The position numbers and the translations under genes were made by a program. The notes beneath the pieces are model-generated. The model made no database searches and was not told where the DNA came from. It saw only the letters and a program-made list of their open reading frames with translations. DNA of 6,378 bases from UBA1172 sp049889655 (lineage in GTDB: Bacteria; Pseudomonadota; Alphaproteobacteria; Puniceispirillales; UBA1172), in NCBI GenBank assembly GCA_049889655.1, contig JBMHCY010000011.1, positions 1-6,378 of the forward strand, written 5' to 3'. Below are positions 1 through 6,042 of the stretch, one piece after another (position 1 is the stretch's first letter; every line of letters starts with the position of its first letter).

Positions 1-222
1 CCGCCGGAACCGGCGATGCTGACACGGATTCGCCACCAGACGGCTGTCACCACTGCCCGTGATGCCCTCGACCGGGCGCTTGACCAGCCGCTGATGACAG
101 CCCCGGAACTGATGGCAGAAGATCTGCGTCTTGCCGCCACGGCCCTTGGCCGGATCACCGGCCGTGTCGATGTCGAGGATCTGCTCGACCATATCTTCTC
201 CTCGTTTTGTATCGGCAAATAA
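1..222 (+). CDS. mnmE: MnmE (TrmE) tRNA modification GTPase, C-terminal end (partial)
   Basis: This is the last 73 codons of MnmE, open at the left edge of the window and ending in TAA at 220-222. MnmE is a GTPase that works with MnmG to add a 5-aminomethyl or 5-carboxymethylaminomethyl group to uridine 34 of certain tRNAs. The visible part is the end of the C-terminal helical domain. It has the family pattern I-R-H-Q near the start, then E-L-M-A-E-D-L-R-L-A-A-T-A-L-G-R-I-T-G, and it closes on F-C-I-G-K. That terminus carries the invariant cysteine that is essential for the modification reaction in MnmE proteins. The G domain and the N-terminal folate-binding domain lie outside the window. 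The partner gene mnmG follows after 121 bp. Identification is firm despite the short fragment. Confidence 0.96.
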   Translation, partial: PPEPAMLTRIRHQTAVTTARDALDRALDQPLMTAPELMAEDLRLAATALGRITGRVDVEDLLDHIFSSFCIGK

Positions 223-224
223 GC

Positions 225-241
225 AACCGGCGGTGGTTTTT
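225..241 (+). terminator. Possible weak intrinsic terminator after mnmE
   Basis: Three bases past the mnmE stop codon, AACCG at 225-229 can pair with TGGTT at 234-238 (one G-U pair), with a 4-base loop. A run of five T residues at 237-241 overlaps the 3' arm. The stem is short and the T tract partly lies in it, so this may be a weak or partial terminator, or chance. It fits the presence of a promoter-like sequence just downstream. Confidence 0.25.
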
Positions 242-266
242 CCCGATCGGTGATGGCGGCGGATGA

Positions 267-295
267 TTGACCGCACACGCCAAGGCCGGTACAGT
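267..295 (+). promoter_or_regulatory. Candidate sigma70-type promoter for the mnmG-rsmG-parAB operon
   Basis: TTGACC at 267-272 matches the -35 consensus at five of six positions. TACAGT at 290-295 matches the -10 consensus at four of six, and the spacer is 17 bp. A start of transcription near 302 would leave a leader of about 40 nt before the mnmG start at 344. The site lies in the only sizeable non-coding gap of the window. It is the natural place for a promoter feeding the four closely packed genes downstream. This is a consensus match only; read-through from mnmE is also possible. Confidence 0.45.
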
Positions 296-332
296 CGCGT
301 CAATCCTGCAGCAATAGGTACCAAGAGGGTTC

Positions 333-336
333 AAGG
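333..336 (+). promoter_or_regulatory. Ribosome binding site that supports the mnmG start at 344
   Basis: AAGG lies 7 nt upstream of the ATG at 344. The same AAGG with 7-nt spacing precedes parB (3642-3645). No comparable Shine-Dalgarno element was seen before the upstream in-frame ATG at 263. That ATG would also place the start ahead of the proposed -35 element, so 344 is preferred. Confidence 0.5.
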
Positions 337-343
337 TCAGGCC

Positions 344-2212
344 ATGACAGGATCACAACACGATTATGATGTTCTCGTGGTCGGCGGCGGCCATGCCGGT
401 GTTGAGGCGGCGGCGGCCGCAGCCCGCATGGGGGCGCGGGTCGGGCTCTTGACCATGCGCCGCGATACCATCGGCGAGATGTCATGCAATCCGGCCATTG
501 GCGGCCTCGGCAAGGGTCATCTCGTCCGTGAAATTGACGCCATGGATGGGCTCATGGGCAAAGCCATCGACCGTTCGGGAATCCAGTTCCGGATGCTCAA
601 CAAATCGCGGGGCCCGGCTGTGCACGGCCCCCGGGCTCAGGCTGACCGGCGGCTTTACCGCGAGGCGATCCAGCAGCTTCTCGATGACCAGGACGGTGTC
701 GATATCATCGAAGCCGCCATCGGTGATCTGATTGTCGAAAACGGTGTCCTGCAAGGGCTTGTCGCCGAAGACGGCCGCCGCTGGAAAGCTGCTGCGGCCG
801 TGCTGACCACCGGCACTTTCCTCGGCGGCATCATCCATCTTGGTGAAGAACGCCGTGAGGCTGGGCGTTTTGGTGAAGACCCGTCGAACAATCTGGCCCG
901 GCGGCTGCGTGATCCGGCCCTGCAACTGCCCATGGCACGGCTCAAGACAGGCACACCGGCGCGTCTTGATGGCCGCACCATCAATTGGGATGCCCTTGAA
1001 ATGCAGCCTGCCGATGATCCGCCGTTGCCATTCTCGACCCTGACGGAAAAGATCACCGTGCCGCAGATTGCCTGCGGGATCACCCGGACAACCGAAGAAA
1101 CCCACGCCATCATTGCCGCCAATATCCACCGGTCAGCGGTCTATTCCGGCCAGATCGAGGGCAGTGGGCCGCGCTACTGCCCCTCCATTGAGGATAAGGT
1201 GGTCAAGTTTGCCGAGCGCCGCTCGCATCAGGTCTTTCTCGAACCTGAAGGCCTCGATGACCCGACAGTCTACCCCAACGGGATTTCGACCAGCCTGCCA
1301 CGCGAGGTTCAGGATGCGATGATCGCCTCGATCCCCGGGCTCGAGAAAGCCGCGATCATGCGCTACGGCTACGCCATCGAATATGATTGCATCGATCCCC
1401 GTGCCCTGACCCGGCAGCTTGAGGTCAAGGCCCTGCCTGGGCTGTATCTCGCCGGCCAGATCAACGGCACGACAGGCTATGAAGAAGCTGCTGCTCAGGG
1501 GGTGATGGCGGGGATCAACGCGGCACTGGCGGCTGGGGGCACCACCGCGGGCTTCTTTCTCGACCGTGCCGAGGCCTATACCGGGGTGATGATCGATGAT
1601 CTGATCACCCGGGGAGCGCCCGAACCTTACCGGATGTTCACCTCGCGGGCCGAATACCGGCTGCTGCTGCGCGCTGATAACGCTGATCAGCGGCTGACTG
1701 ACAAGGCGGCAGGCATCGGGGTGGTGGGGGCTGAACGCCTGCACCACTGGCGGCAGAAGAAGGATGCCCTGGCGACGGCGCGGCGCATCCTGGAAACAGC
1801 CGAAGCCCTGCCATCGGCGCTGAAAGCCCATGATCTGCCGGTGACCCGTGATGGCCGTCGTCAATCCGCGTCGGACCTGCTCGCCCGTGACGGGATGACG
1901 ATCGCCCGGCTGGTGCCGCTGTGGCCCGACCTTGCCGCAATCGACAGCCGCCTGCACAACCAGATCGAGATCGACTGCCGTTATCAGGGTTATGTGCAGC
2001 GCCAGCAGGCGGATATTGATGCCCTGCGCCGTGATGAGGCGCTCGCCATCCCGGTGGACCTCGATTATGCCGGTATCGGCGGGCTTTCAGCCGAAAGTAT
2101 CGATATTCTGCAACGCCACAAGCCGGAGACAATCGGCCAGGCCAACCGTCTGCCCGGCTTGACCCCGGCGGCCGTTGTGGCGGTTATCCGCCATTTGCGG
2201 CGGGTGGCCTGA
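344..2212 (+). CDS. mnmG: MnmG (GidA) FAD-dependent tRNA uridine-34 modification enzyme
   Basis: A 622-residue protein, close to the 629 residues of E. coli MnmG. With MnmE it forms the complex that installs the (carboxymethyl)aminomethyl group at C5 of wobble uridine in tRNAs, using FAD, NADH and a folate one-carbon donor. The N-terminal FAD-binding motif G-G-G-H-A-G is at residues 14-19. The C-N-P-A-I-G-G motif starts at Cys48, and G-P-R-Y-C-P-S-I-E-D places the second conserved cysteine at 279. These correspond to the functional Cys47 and Cys277 of E. coli. A-G-Q-I-N-G-T-T-G-Y-E-E-A lies at about 370-382 and E-P-Y-R-M-F-T-S-R-A-E-Y-R begins at 427. The C-terminal helical part ending near G-L-T-P-A-A-V is the MnmE-binding region. 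The frame is open upstream to an ATG at 263, but alignment with the family N-terminus, the AAGG site and the promoter position favour 344. The gene is intact, and rsmG follows after 4 nt. Confidence 0.97.
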   Translation: MTGSQHDYDVLVVGGGHAGVEAAAAAARMGARVGLLTMRRDTIGEMSCNPAIGGLGKGHLVREIDAMDGLMGKAIDRSGIQFRMLNKSRGPAVHGPRAQADRRLYREAIQQLLDDQDGVDIIEAAIGDLIVENGVLQGLVAEDGRRWKAAAAVLTTGTFLGGIIHLGEERREAGRFGEDPSNNLARRLRDPALQLPMARLKTGTPARLDGRTINWDALEMQPADDPPLPFSTLTEKITVPQIACGITRTTEETHAIIAANIHRSAVYSGQIEGSGPRYCPSIEDKVVKFAERRSHQVFLEPEGLDDPTVYPNGISTSLPREVQDAMIASIPGLEKAAIMRYGYAIEYDCIDPRALTRQLEVKALPGLYLAGQINGTTGYEEAAAQGVMAGINAALAAGGTTAGFFLDRAEAYTGVMIDDLITRGAPEPYRMFTSRAEYRLLLRADNADQRLTDKAAGIGVVGAERLHHWRQKKDALATARRILETAEALPSALKAHDLPVTRDGRRQSASDLLARDGMTIARLVPLWPDLAAIDSRLHNQIEIDCRYQGYVQRQQADIDALRRDEALAIPVDLDYAGIGGLSAESIDILQRHKPETIGQANRLPGLTPAAVVAVIRHLRRVA

Positions 2213-2216
2213 TCCA

Positions 2217-2870
2217 ATGGTGGCGCCGCTCAGTGCTGAGGAGGCCTGTGACCGCCTCGATGTTTCCCGTGAAACACGGCAGCGGCTCGAAATTTACGTG
2301 GCGCTGCTGAAACGCTGGCAGCGGTCAATCAATCTTGTCAGCACGGCAACACTGGATGATGTCTGGCGGCGGCATATCCTCGATAGCGGCCAGGTTTTCC
2401 GGCATCTTTCCCGCCCCCATGACTTGATCATGGATATCGGCAGCGGTGCTGGCTTGCCGGGGCTGGTGCTGGCGATCATGGGGGCAGGCGGCGCGGAAAA
2501 CCCGCTGTCGCTAGTCGAATCCGATGAACGCAAATGTGCTTTTCTTGCGGTTGCGGCGCGTGAATGTGGCATTTCTGTCAAAATCAGGAACACCCGCCTT
2601 GAACGCTTAGAGCCGCTGCGTCCGGCGGTGATTACGTCGCGTGCCCTTGCCCCGCTGGAACGGCTGCTCGACTGGACCCGCGCTCAGCATCATCCCGATC
2701 TCGAATGTCTTTTTCTCAAGGGCGGTCAGGTGGATCAGGAATTGACCTGCCTTGCGAATTACCCCAATATCAACATGGACCGCATCCCGAGCCTCAGCAG
2801 CCCCGAAGGGGTTCTGCTGAAACTCACCGGGTTTGACCATCATGTTGAAAACAAAGAGGAAAAGGGCTGA
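2217..2870 (+). CDS. rsmG: RsmG (GidB) 16S rRNA guanine-527 N7-methyltransferase
   Basis: A 217-residue SAM-dependent methyltransferase that makes m7G527 in the 530 loop of 16S rRNA; loss of this enzyme gives low-level streptomycin resistance in several bacteria. The SAM-binding glycine motif D-I-G-S-G-A-G-L-P-G is at residues 73-82. The acidic end of strand 2 is E-S-D at 101-103, and the family motif T-S-R-A-L-A-P-L is at 140-147. The start at 2217, 4 nt after the mnmG stop, gives the normal family N-terminus with V-S-R-E-T at residues 16-20. A longer in-frame ATG at 2175 would overlap mnmG by 38 bp and is less likely. Only a weak GGGTGG (2202-2207) precedes the start, so translation is probably coupled to mnmG. 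Codons 15-20 contain the parS site. The lysine- and glutamate-rich tail also encodes the purine-rich ribosome binding site of parA. Confidence 0.96.
   Translation: MVAPLSAEEACDRLDVSRETRQRLEIYVALLKRWQRSINLVSTATLDDVWRRHILDSGQVFRHLSRPHDLIMDIGSGAGLPGLVLAIMGAGGAENPLSLVESDERKCAFLAVAARECGISVKIRNTRLERLEPLRPAVITSRALAPLERLLDWTRAQHHPDLECLFLKGGQVDQELTCLANYPNINMDRIPSLSSPEGVLLKLTGFDHHVENKEEKG
2261..2276 (+). promoter_or_regulatory. parS: parS centromere site inside rsmG
   Basis: The 16 bases TGTTTCCCGTGAAACA match the bacterial parS consensus TGTTTCACGTGAAACA at 15 of 16 positions. Both six-base arms, TGTTTC and GAAACA, are exact inverted repeats; the only difference is A to C at position 7. ParB binds such sites through its helix-turn-helix domain, loads as a CTP-dependent clamp and spreads along flanking DNA. 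ParA then moves the ParB-parS complex. The site lies within codons 15-20 of rsmG and reads V-S-R-E-T there. It is about 600 bp upstream of parA and 1.4 kb upstream of parB. It is the only parS match I found by eye in the window. Confidence 0.9.
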
Positions 2871-2873
2871 ATA

Positions 2874-3656
2874 ATGCAAAACGGGCCCAGCATCATTGCC
2901 GTCACCAACCAGAAAGGTGGTGTTGGCAAGACAACAACAACGGTCAACCTAGCAACAGCCCTTGCCGCATCCCGGCGGCGGGTTCTGGTGATCGATTCGG
3001 ACCCTCAGGGTAACGCCAGCACAGGCCTTGGCATCGACAAGGATGACCGGGCTGATGATCTCTACGCTCTGCTGGCCGGGGAAACCAGCCTTGAGAAGGC
3101 CATTCGCCCCAGCATGGTTGCCAATCTCTCGGTGATCCCGGCATCGCCGGCGCTGTCGGCGGCGGAGGTCGAGCTCGCTGGGCTTGACCGGCGCGAGTTT
3201 CGTTTGCGTGAGGTGATTGCCAGCATCACCACCCCGTTTGACTATATTTTTATCGATTGCCCGCCGTCACTGGGCCTGCTCACCGTCAATGCGCTGACTG
3301 CGGCCGAGGAAACACTGGTGCCGCTGCAATGCGAATATTATGCGCTTGAAGGCCTGAGCCAGCTGATCACCACCATTGATGGCGTGCGCTCCGGGCTGAA
3401 CCCGGGGCTGGTCATCAAAGGTGTTGTGCTGACCATGTATGATGGCCGCAACCGGCTCTCGCAGATGGTGGCCAGCGATGTTCGCGACCATCTCGGCGGG
3501 CTTGTCTACCAGACTGTCATCCCCCGAAATGTGCGTGTTTCGGAAGCCCCGTCCTACGGCAAGCCGGTGCTGCTCTATGATCTCGAATGTCAGGGGTCGA
3601 AAGCCTATATCGCCCTGGCGGGTGAAGTCATCAAACAGGAAAAGGTAGCGGCATGA
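2874..3656 (+). CDS. parA: ParA (Soj) chromosome-partitioning ATPase
   Basis: A 260-residue ParA of the short chromosomal type, without the N-terminal DNA-binding extension of plasmid P1-type ParA. It dimerises with ATP, binds DNA non-specifically and moves ParB-parS complexes when ParB stimulates ATP hydrolysis. The deviant Walker A motif K-G-G-V-G-K-T-T is at residues 14-21, with signature Lys14 and catalytic Lys19. Walker A' (D-S-D-P-Q-G-N) includes Asp43, and Walker B (Y-I-F-I-D-C-P-P) has Asp128. E-Y-Y-A-L-E-G-L at 154-161 and the later I-P-R-N-V-R-V-S-E-A-P-S-Y-G-K-P block are typical of Soj proteins. The start lies 3 nt after the rsmG stop, and AAAGGG at 2861-2866 gives a good ribosome binding site with 7-nt spacing. 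Its TGA overlaps the parB start as ATGA. The gene looks complete and unaltered. Confidence 0.97.
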   Translation: MQNGPSIIAVTNQKGGVGKTTTTVNLATALAASRRRVLVIDSDPQGNASTGLGIDKDDRADDLYALLAGETSLEKAIRPSMVANLSVIPASPALSAAEVELAGLDRREFRLREVIASITTPFDYIFIDCPPSLGLLTVNALTAAEETLVPLQCEYYALEGLSQLITTIDGVRSGLNPGLVIKGVVLTMYDGRNRLSQMVASDVRDHLGGLVYQTVIPRNVRVSEAPSYGKPVLLYDLECQGSKAYIALAGEVIKQEKVAA

Positions 3657-4561
3657 CCAAAGAAAAACAAATTAAAAACAAGGGTTTGGGAAAGGGACTC
3701 TCGTCACTTCTCGGGGATAGCGCAGCAGTGGCAAGCCTCCAGGAACAGGCGAGCCCGGCCGCCGCCGCAGCCACCCCGCCAGCGCAGAGCGGGTCGGTTC
3801 AGGTGGCGATCACCTCGATCAGCCCTGGCCCCTGGCAGCCGCGCCGGCTTTTTGATGATGCCGCGCTGGCTGATCTTGCCACGAGCATCCGCCAGCACGG
3901 GGTTGTTCAGCCGCTGCTTGTCCGCCCCAGCCCTGATCAGCCCGGCCAATATGAACTGATTGCTGGTGAACGCCGGTGGCGGGCGGCACAGCAGGCCGGT
4001 CTGCATGAACTGCCGGTTCTGGTGCGTGATGCCGATGATCAGATGGCGGCTGAAATTGCACTTATTGAAAACATCCAGCGGCATGATCTGAATGTCATTG
4101 AAGAAGCAGCCGGGTATCGGCGGCTGATGGATGATTTCGGCTACAGGCAGGAAGACCTGGCAAAGATCATCGGGAAATCCCGCAGCCATCTTGCCAACAC
4201 CATGCGGCTGTTGAACCTGCCGGAAGCCGTGCAGACCATGCTGACCGAAGGGCTGGTGACCGCCGGACAGGTCCGGCCGCTGATCGGCCGTGATGATGCC
4301 GAAATGCTGGCCCGGTCGATTGCCGCCAGGGGATTGAGCGCCCGTCAGGCGGAAGCTCTTGTTGCCCGCCAGGACAAGCCGCGCCCGCAAACACCCCCGG
4401 CAGACCCGAATATTGCCGCGCTTGAAGACAAACTGAAAGCCCGGCACGGGCTCGATATTGGGATTGCGTTCAATGCTGACAAGGGCAGTGGCCGGATTAC
4501 CATTGCCTGTACATCGCTCGACCAGTTTGATGCGATGATCGCCCTGCTTGACCGCGACTGA
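3653..4561 (+). CDS. parB: ParB (Spo0J) parS-binding chromosome-partitioning protein
   Basis: A 302-residue protein with the standard three-part ParB layout. The N-terminal K-G-L-G-K-G-L-S-S-L-L (about residues 10-20) resembles the ParA-stimulating peptide. A low-complexity Ala/Pro/Gln linker follows to about residue 48. The ParB/Srx CTP-binding domain runs from about 50 to 150, with G-E-R-R-W-R at 105-110 and E-N-I-Q-R at 139-143. The helix-turn-helix that reads parS is at about 166-188 (Q-E-D-L-A-K-I-I-G-K-S-R-S-H). The C-terminal dimerisation domain is at about 252-300. The block after the helix-turn-helix reads G-Q-V-R-P-L-I (205-211), where most chromosomal ParBs have G-H-A-R-A-L-L. The start overlaps the parA stop (ATGA), with AAGG at 3642-3645, 7 nt upstream. 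The first dozen codons are unusually A-rich for this locus. The stop directly abuts that of convergent holA. Confidence 0.96.
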   Translation: MTKEKQIKNKGLGKGLSSLLGDSAAVASLQEQASPAAAAATPPAQSGSVQVAITSISPGPWQPRRLFDDAALADLATSIRQHGVVQPLLVRPSPDQPGQYELIAGERRWRAAQQAGLHELPVLVRDADDQMAAEIALIENIQRHDLNVIEEAAGYRRLMDDFGYRQEDLAKIIGKSRSHLANTMRLLNLPEAVQTMLTEGLVTAGQVRPLIGRDDAEMLARSIAARGLSARQAEALVARQDKPRPQTPPADPNIAALEDKLKARHGLDIGIAFNADKGSGRITIACTSLDQFDAMIALLDRD

Positions 4562-5581
4562 TCAGCGCCTGACCACCAATGACAGGGAAATCAACGCCTG
4601 GGCGGCGGTGATCGACGCATCAACGCCGCGGCGGGATTGCAATTCAGCCTCGGCCAGCCGTGCAATGGCCCGCTGGCAGCGTTGCGTGTTCCAGTGGCGG
4701 AGCTGGTCTTCAAGCATATCACGCTCGCTGAAGAACACCGGCGGCCGCATTGATTTAAACGCCTGATCACGCGACATTCCCCCCTCGATGCTGGCGGCAA
4801 GCCTGAACAGCCGGTGGAAATAGCCCATGGCGGCGCGGATGATATTCTCGCCGGTGATCTGTTCGGCTGCCCCGCGTTCAAGAGCCTTGCTGAGCCGGGC
4901 GCGGTTGCCGGACGCCGCCGCCTGGACAATATCCGCCGTGGTGATGCTGGCCCCGTCGCCAAGAGCGTCACGGACCATCGCCAGATCAAGATGACCGCCG
5001 CGGCCGGCAAGCAGAACCAGTTTGTCGATCTCGCTGCGGCTGGCCATGCGATCAGCCCCGAGATGGCTGGTGATCCATTGCATGGCCTCACGGTCGGCGG
5101 TGATCCCGGCCTCATCGAAGACCTGCCGTGCCAGCGTCGCGAGAGACTGGCCGGTATCGGCATAGCAGCCCATGGCGGCAGCACATGGTGAATCCTCAAA
5201 GGCTTTGACCAGGGCCGAACGGGTGTTGATATCACTGTCAGCGGTGATGATGGTGAGGCTTTCCGGCGGCGGCCCATCGATCAAGGCCTTGCAGGCTTTC
5301 AGCAGGGCTGATCCGGCCTGGCTGATCATGACGAGCCGTTTGCCGCCAAAAGGCGGCATCGCTCCGGCACTGTCAATGAGCAAGGCTGGGTCCTTAGCGA
5401 CAGCATCAGGTTCAAGGCGTGTTACGGCAAACGGATCACTGACATCGGGGACAGCTGTCCGGGCCAGCCGGTCTGCACGTTCCCTGATCATGCCGCTGTC
5501 ATGTCCATAGAGCAGGATGGCGGCGATCTCGGCAGGCGGATTGTTCAGAAAACCTTCAATCGCTCTGCCGGTGACTTTCAT
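4562..5581 (-). CDS. holA: HolA, DNA polymerase III delta subunit
   Basis: A 339-residue delta subunit of the clamp loader, which opens the beta sliding clamp during loading onto primed DNA. Length and layout fit the family. The N-terminal AAA-like domain begins A-A-I-L-L-Y-G-H-D at residues 20-28 and lacks a real P-loop, as expected for delta. P-F-G-G-K-R-L-V-M-I is at 77-86, S-A-L-V-K-A-F-E at 122-129, and the conserved L-G-A-D-R-M-A-S-R-S-E-I-D-K-L at 174-188. The C-terminal collar domain includes the A-M-G-Y-F-H-R-L-F-R stretch at 251-260. The ATG overlaps the lptE stop as ATGA on the minus strand. No strong ribosome binding site precedes it, so it is probably made by translational coupling. 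The stop codon touches that of parB. The delta family diverges strongly in sequence, but the gene context (leuS-lptE-holA) supports the call. Confidence 0.94.
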   Translation of the reverse strand: MKVTGRAIEGFLNNPPAEIAAILLYGHDSGMIRERADRLARTAVPDVSDPFAVTRLEPDAVAKDPALLIDSAGAMPPFGGKRLVMISQAGSALLKACKALIDGPPPESLTIITADSDINTRSALVKAFEDSPCAAAMGCYADTGQSLATLARQVFDEAGITADREAMQWITSHLGADRMASRSEIDKLVLLAGRGGHLDLAMVRDALGDGASITTADIVQAAASGNRARLSKALERGAAEQITGENIIRAAMGYFHRLFRLAASIEGGMSRDQAFKSMRPPVFFSERDMLEDQLRHWNTQRCQRAIARLAEAELQSRRGVDASITAAQALISLSLVVRR

Positions 5582-6042
5582 TGTGCGGTGGCTGCCTGCT
5601 GGGTGAAATGCAGCATCAGATAGCGATAGGCTTTCTGGGCCGAATTGATGGCCAGTCTCTCGAGGGCGTTGTTCTTGGCGGCCTCGGAGCCGTAGAGCGA
5701 GGCCACACCGCCGACCGATGCCGACGAGACAATCGATTTGCTCAGAACATCGTTGCCGGTTTGCTGATCATAGAGCGTGATGGCAACATTCATGTTGACC
5801 GCATCATCAGGATAGGATGCCGTGATGCTGGCCGAAAGGGCATAGCGTTTGTCAGCCGCATCGTGGCGGGAAAGCAGGCGTTCCATCTCCTGGCGGAAGA
5901 CCTGACCCTGACGGGTCCCATCGGTTGACACAGTGACTTGGCCCAGCATCGCGTAAGCCGGGGACTTCTCGGAAAGGGTGGCCCCGCATCCCGAGAGCAC
6001 AAAGCCGCATAAGCACAGCGCGATGATCCTAGACAACAACAT
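5578..6042 (-). CDS. lptE: LptE-like LPS-assembly outer-membrane lipoprotein
   Basis: A 154-residue predicted lipoprotein. Residues 1-18 form a signal peptide: an Arg at position 5, a hydrophobic stretch, then the lipobox L-S-G before Cys19. The residues after the cysteine are Gly-Ala, not Asp, so outer-membrane delivery is expected. The mature part of about 136 residues has no other membrane segment. It is rich in alternating polar and hydrophobic stretches (Y-A-L-S-A-S-I-T, M-N-V-A-I-T-L-Y-D), compatible with the LptE fold. LptE plugs the LptD barrel and helps insert LPS into the outer leaflet. LptE sequences are poorly conserved in alphaproteobacteria, so the name rests largely on the lipobox, size and position between leuS and holA. 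AGGA (6052-6049) lies 6 nt before the ATG. The start overlaps the end of leuS by 14 nt, and the stop overlaps the holA start by 4 nt. Confidence 0.82.
   Translation of the reverse strand: MLLSRIIALCLCGFVLSGCGATLSEKSPAYAMLGQVTVSTDGTRQGQVFRQEMERLLSRHDAADKRYALSASITASYPDDAVNMNVAITLYDQQTGNDVLSKSIVSSASVGGVASLYGSEAAKNNALERLAINSAQKAYRYLMLHFTQQAATAQ

Noticed and set aside
263..343. Upstream in-frame ATG at 263 that would lengthen MnmG by 27 residues.
   Set aside because: The added residues do not resemble the MnmG N-terminus, I saw no ribosome binding site, and the ATG precedes the likely promoter.
482..1129. Long open frames antisense to mnmG (also 1133-1957) and other overlapping frames such as 4814-5191 and 4591-5277.
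   Set aside because: All overlap well-supported conserved genes, have proteins of no recognisable family, and are expected by chance in GC-rich coding DNA.
2184..2192. TTATCCGCC, a 7-of-9 match to a DnaA box, in a region that often lies near the origin in alphaproteobacteria.
   Set aside because: It is a single imperfect match inside the mnmG coding end, with no cluster of boxes or AT-rich unwinding stretch. No origin is supported in this window.
2238..2307. Strong GAGGAGG sequence at 2238-2244 followed by a GTG at 2248, suggesting a hidden start near the rsmG 5' end.
   Set aside because: The GTG is out of frame with rsmG and opens only about 20 codons. The purines are explained by the Glu-Glu codons of rsmG.
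5341..5358. Perfect 7-bp hairpin TGCCGCC-AAAA-GGCGGCA.
   Set aside because: It lies inside holA and is accounted for by the codons of the conserved P-P-F-G-G-K stretch. There is no T tract on either side, so it is not a terminator.
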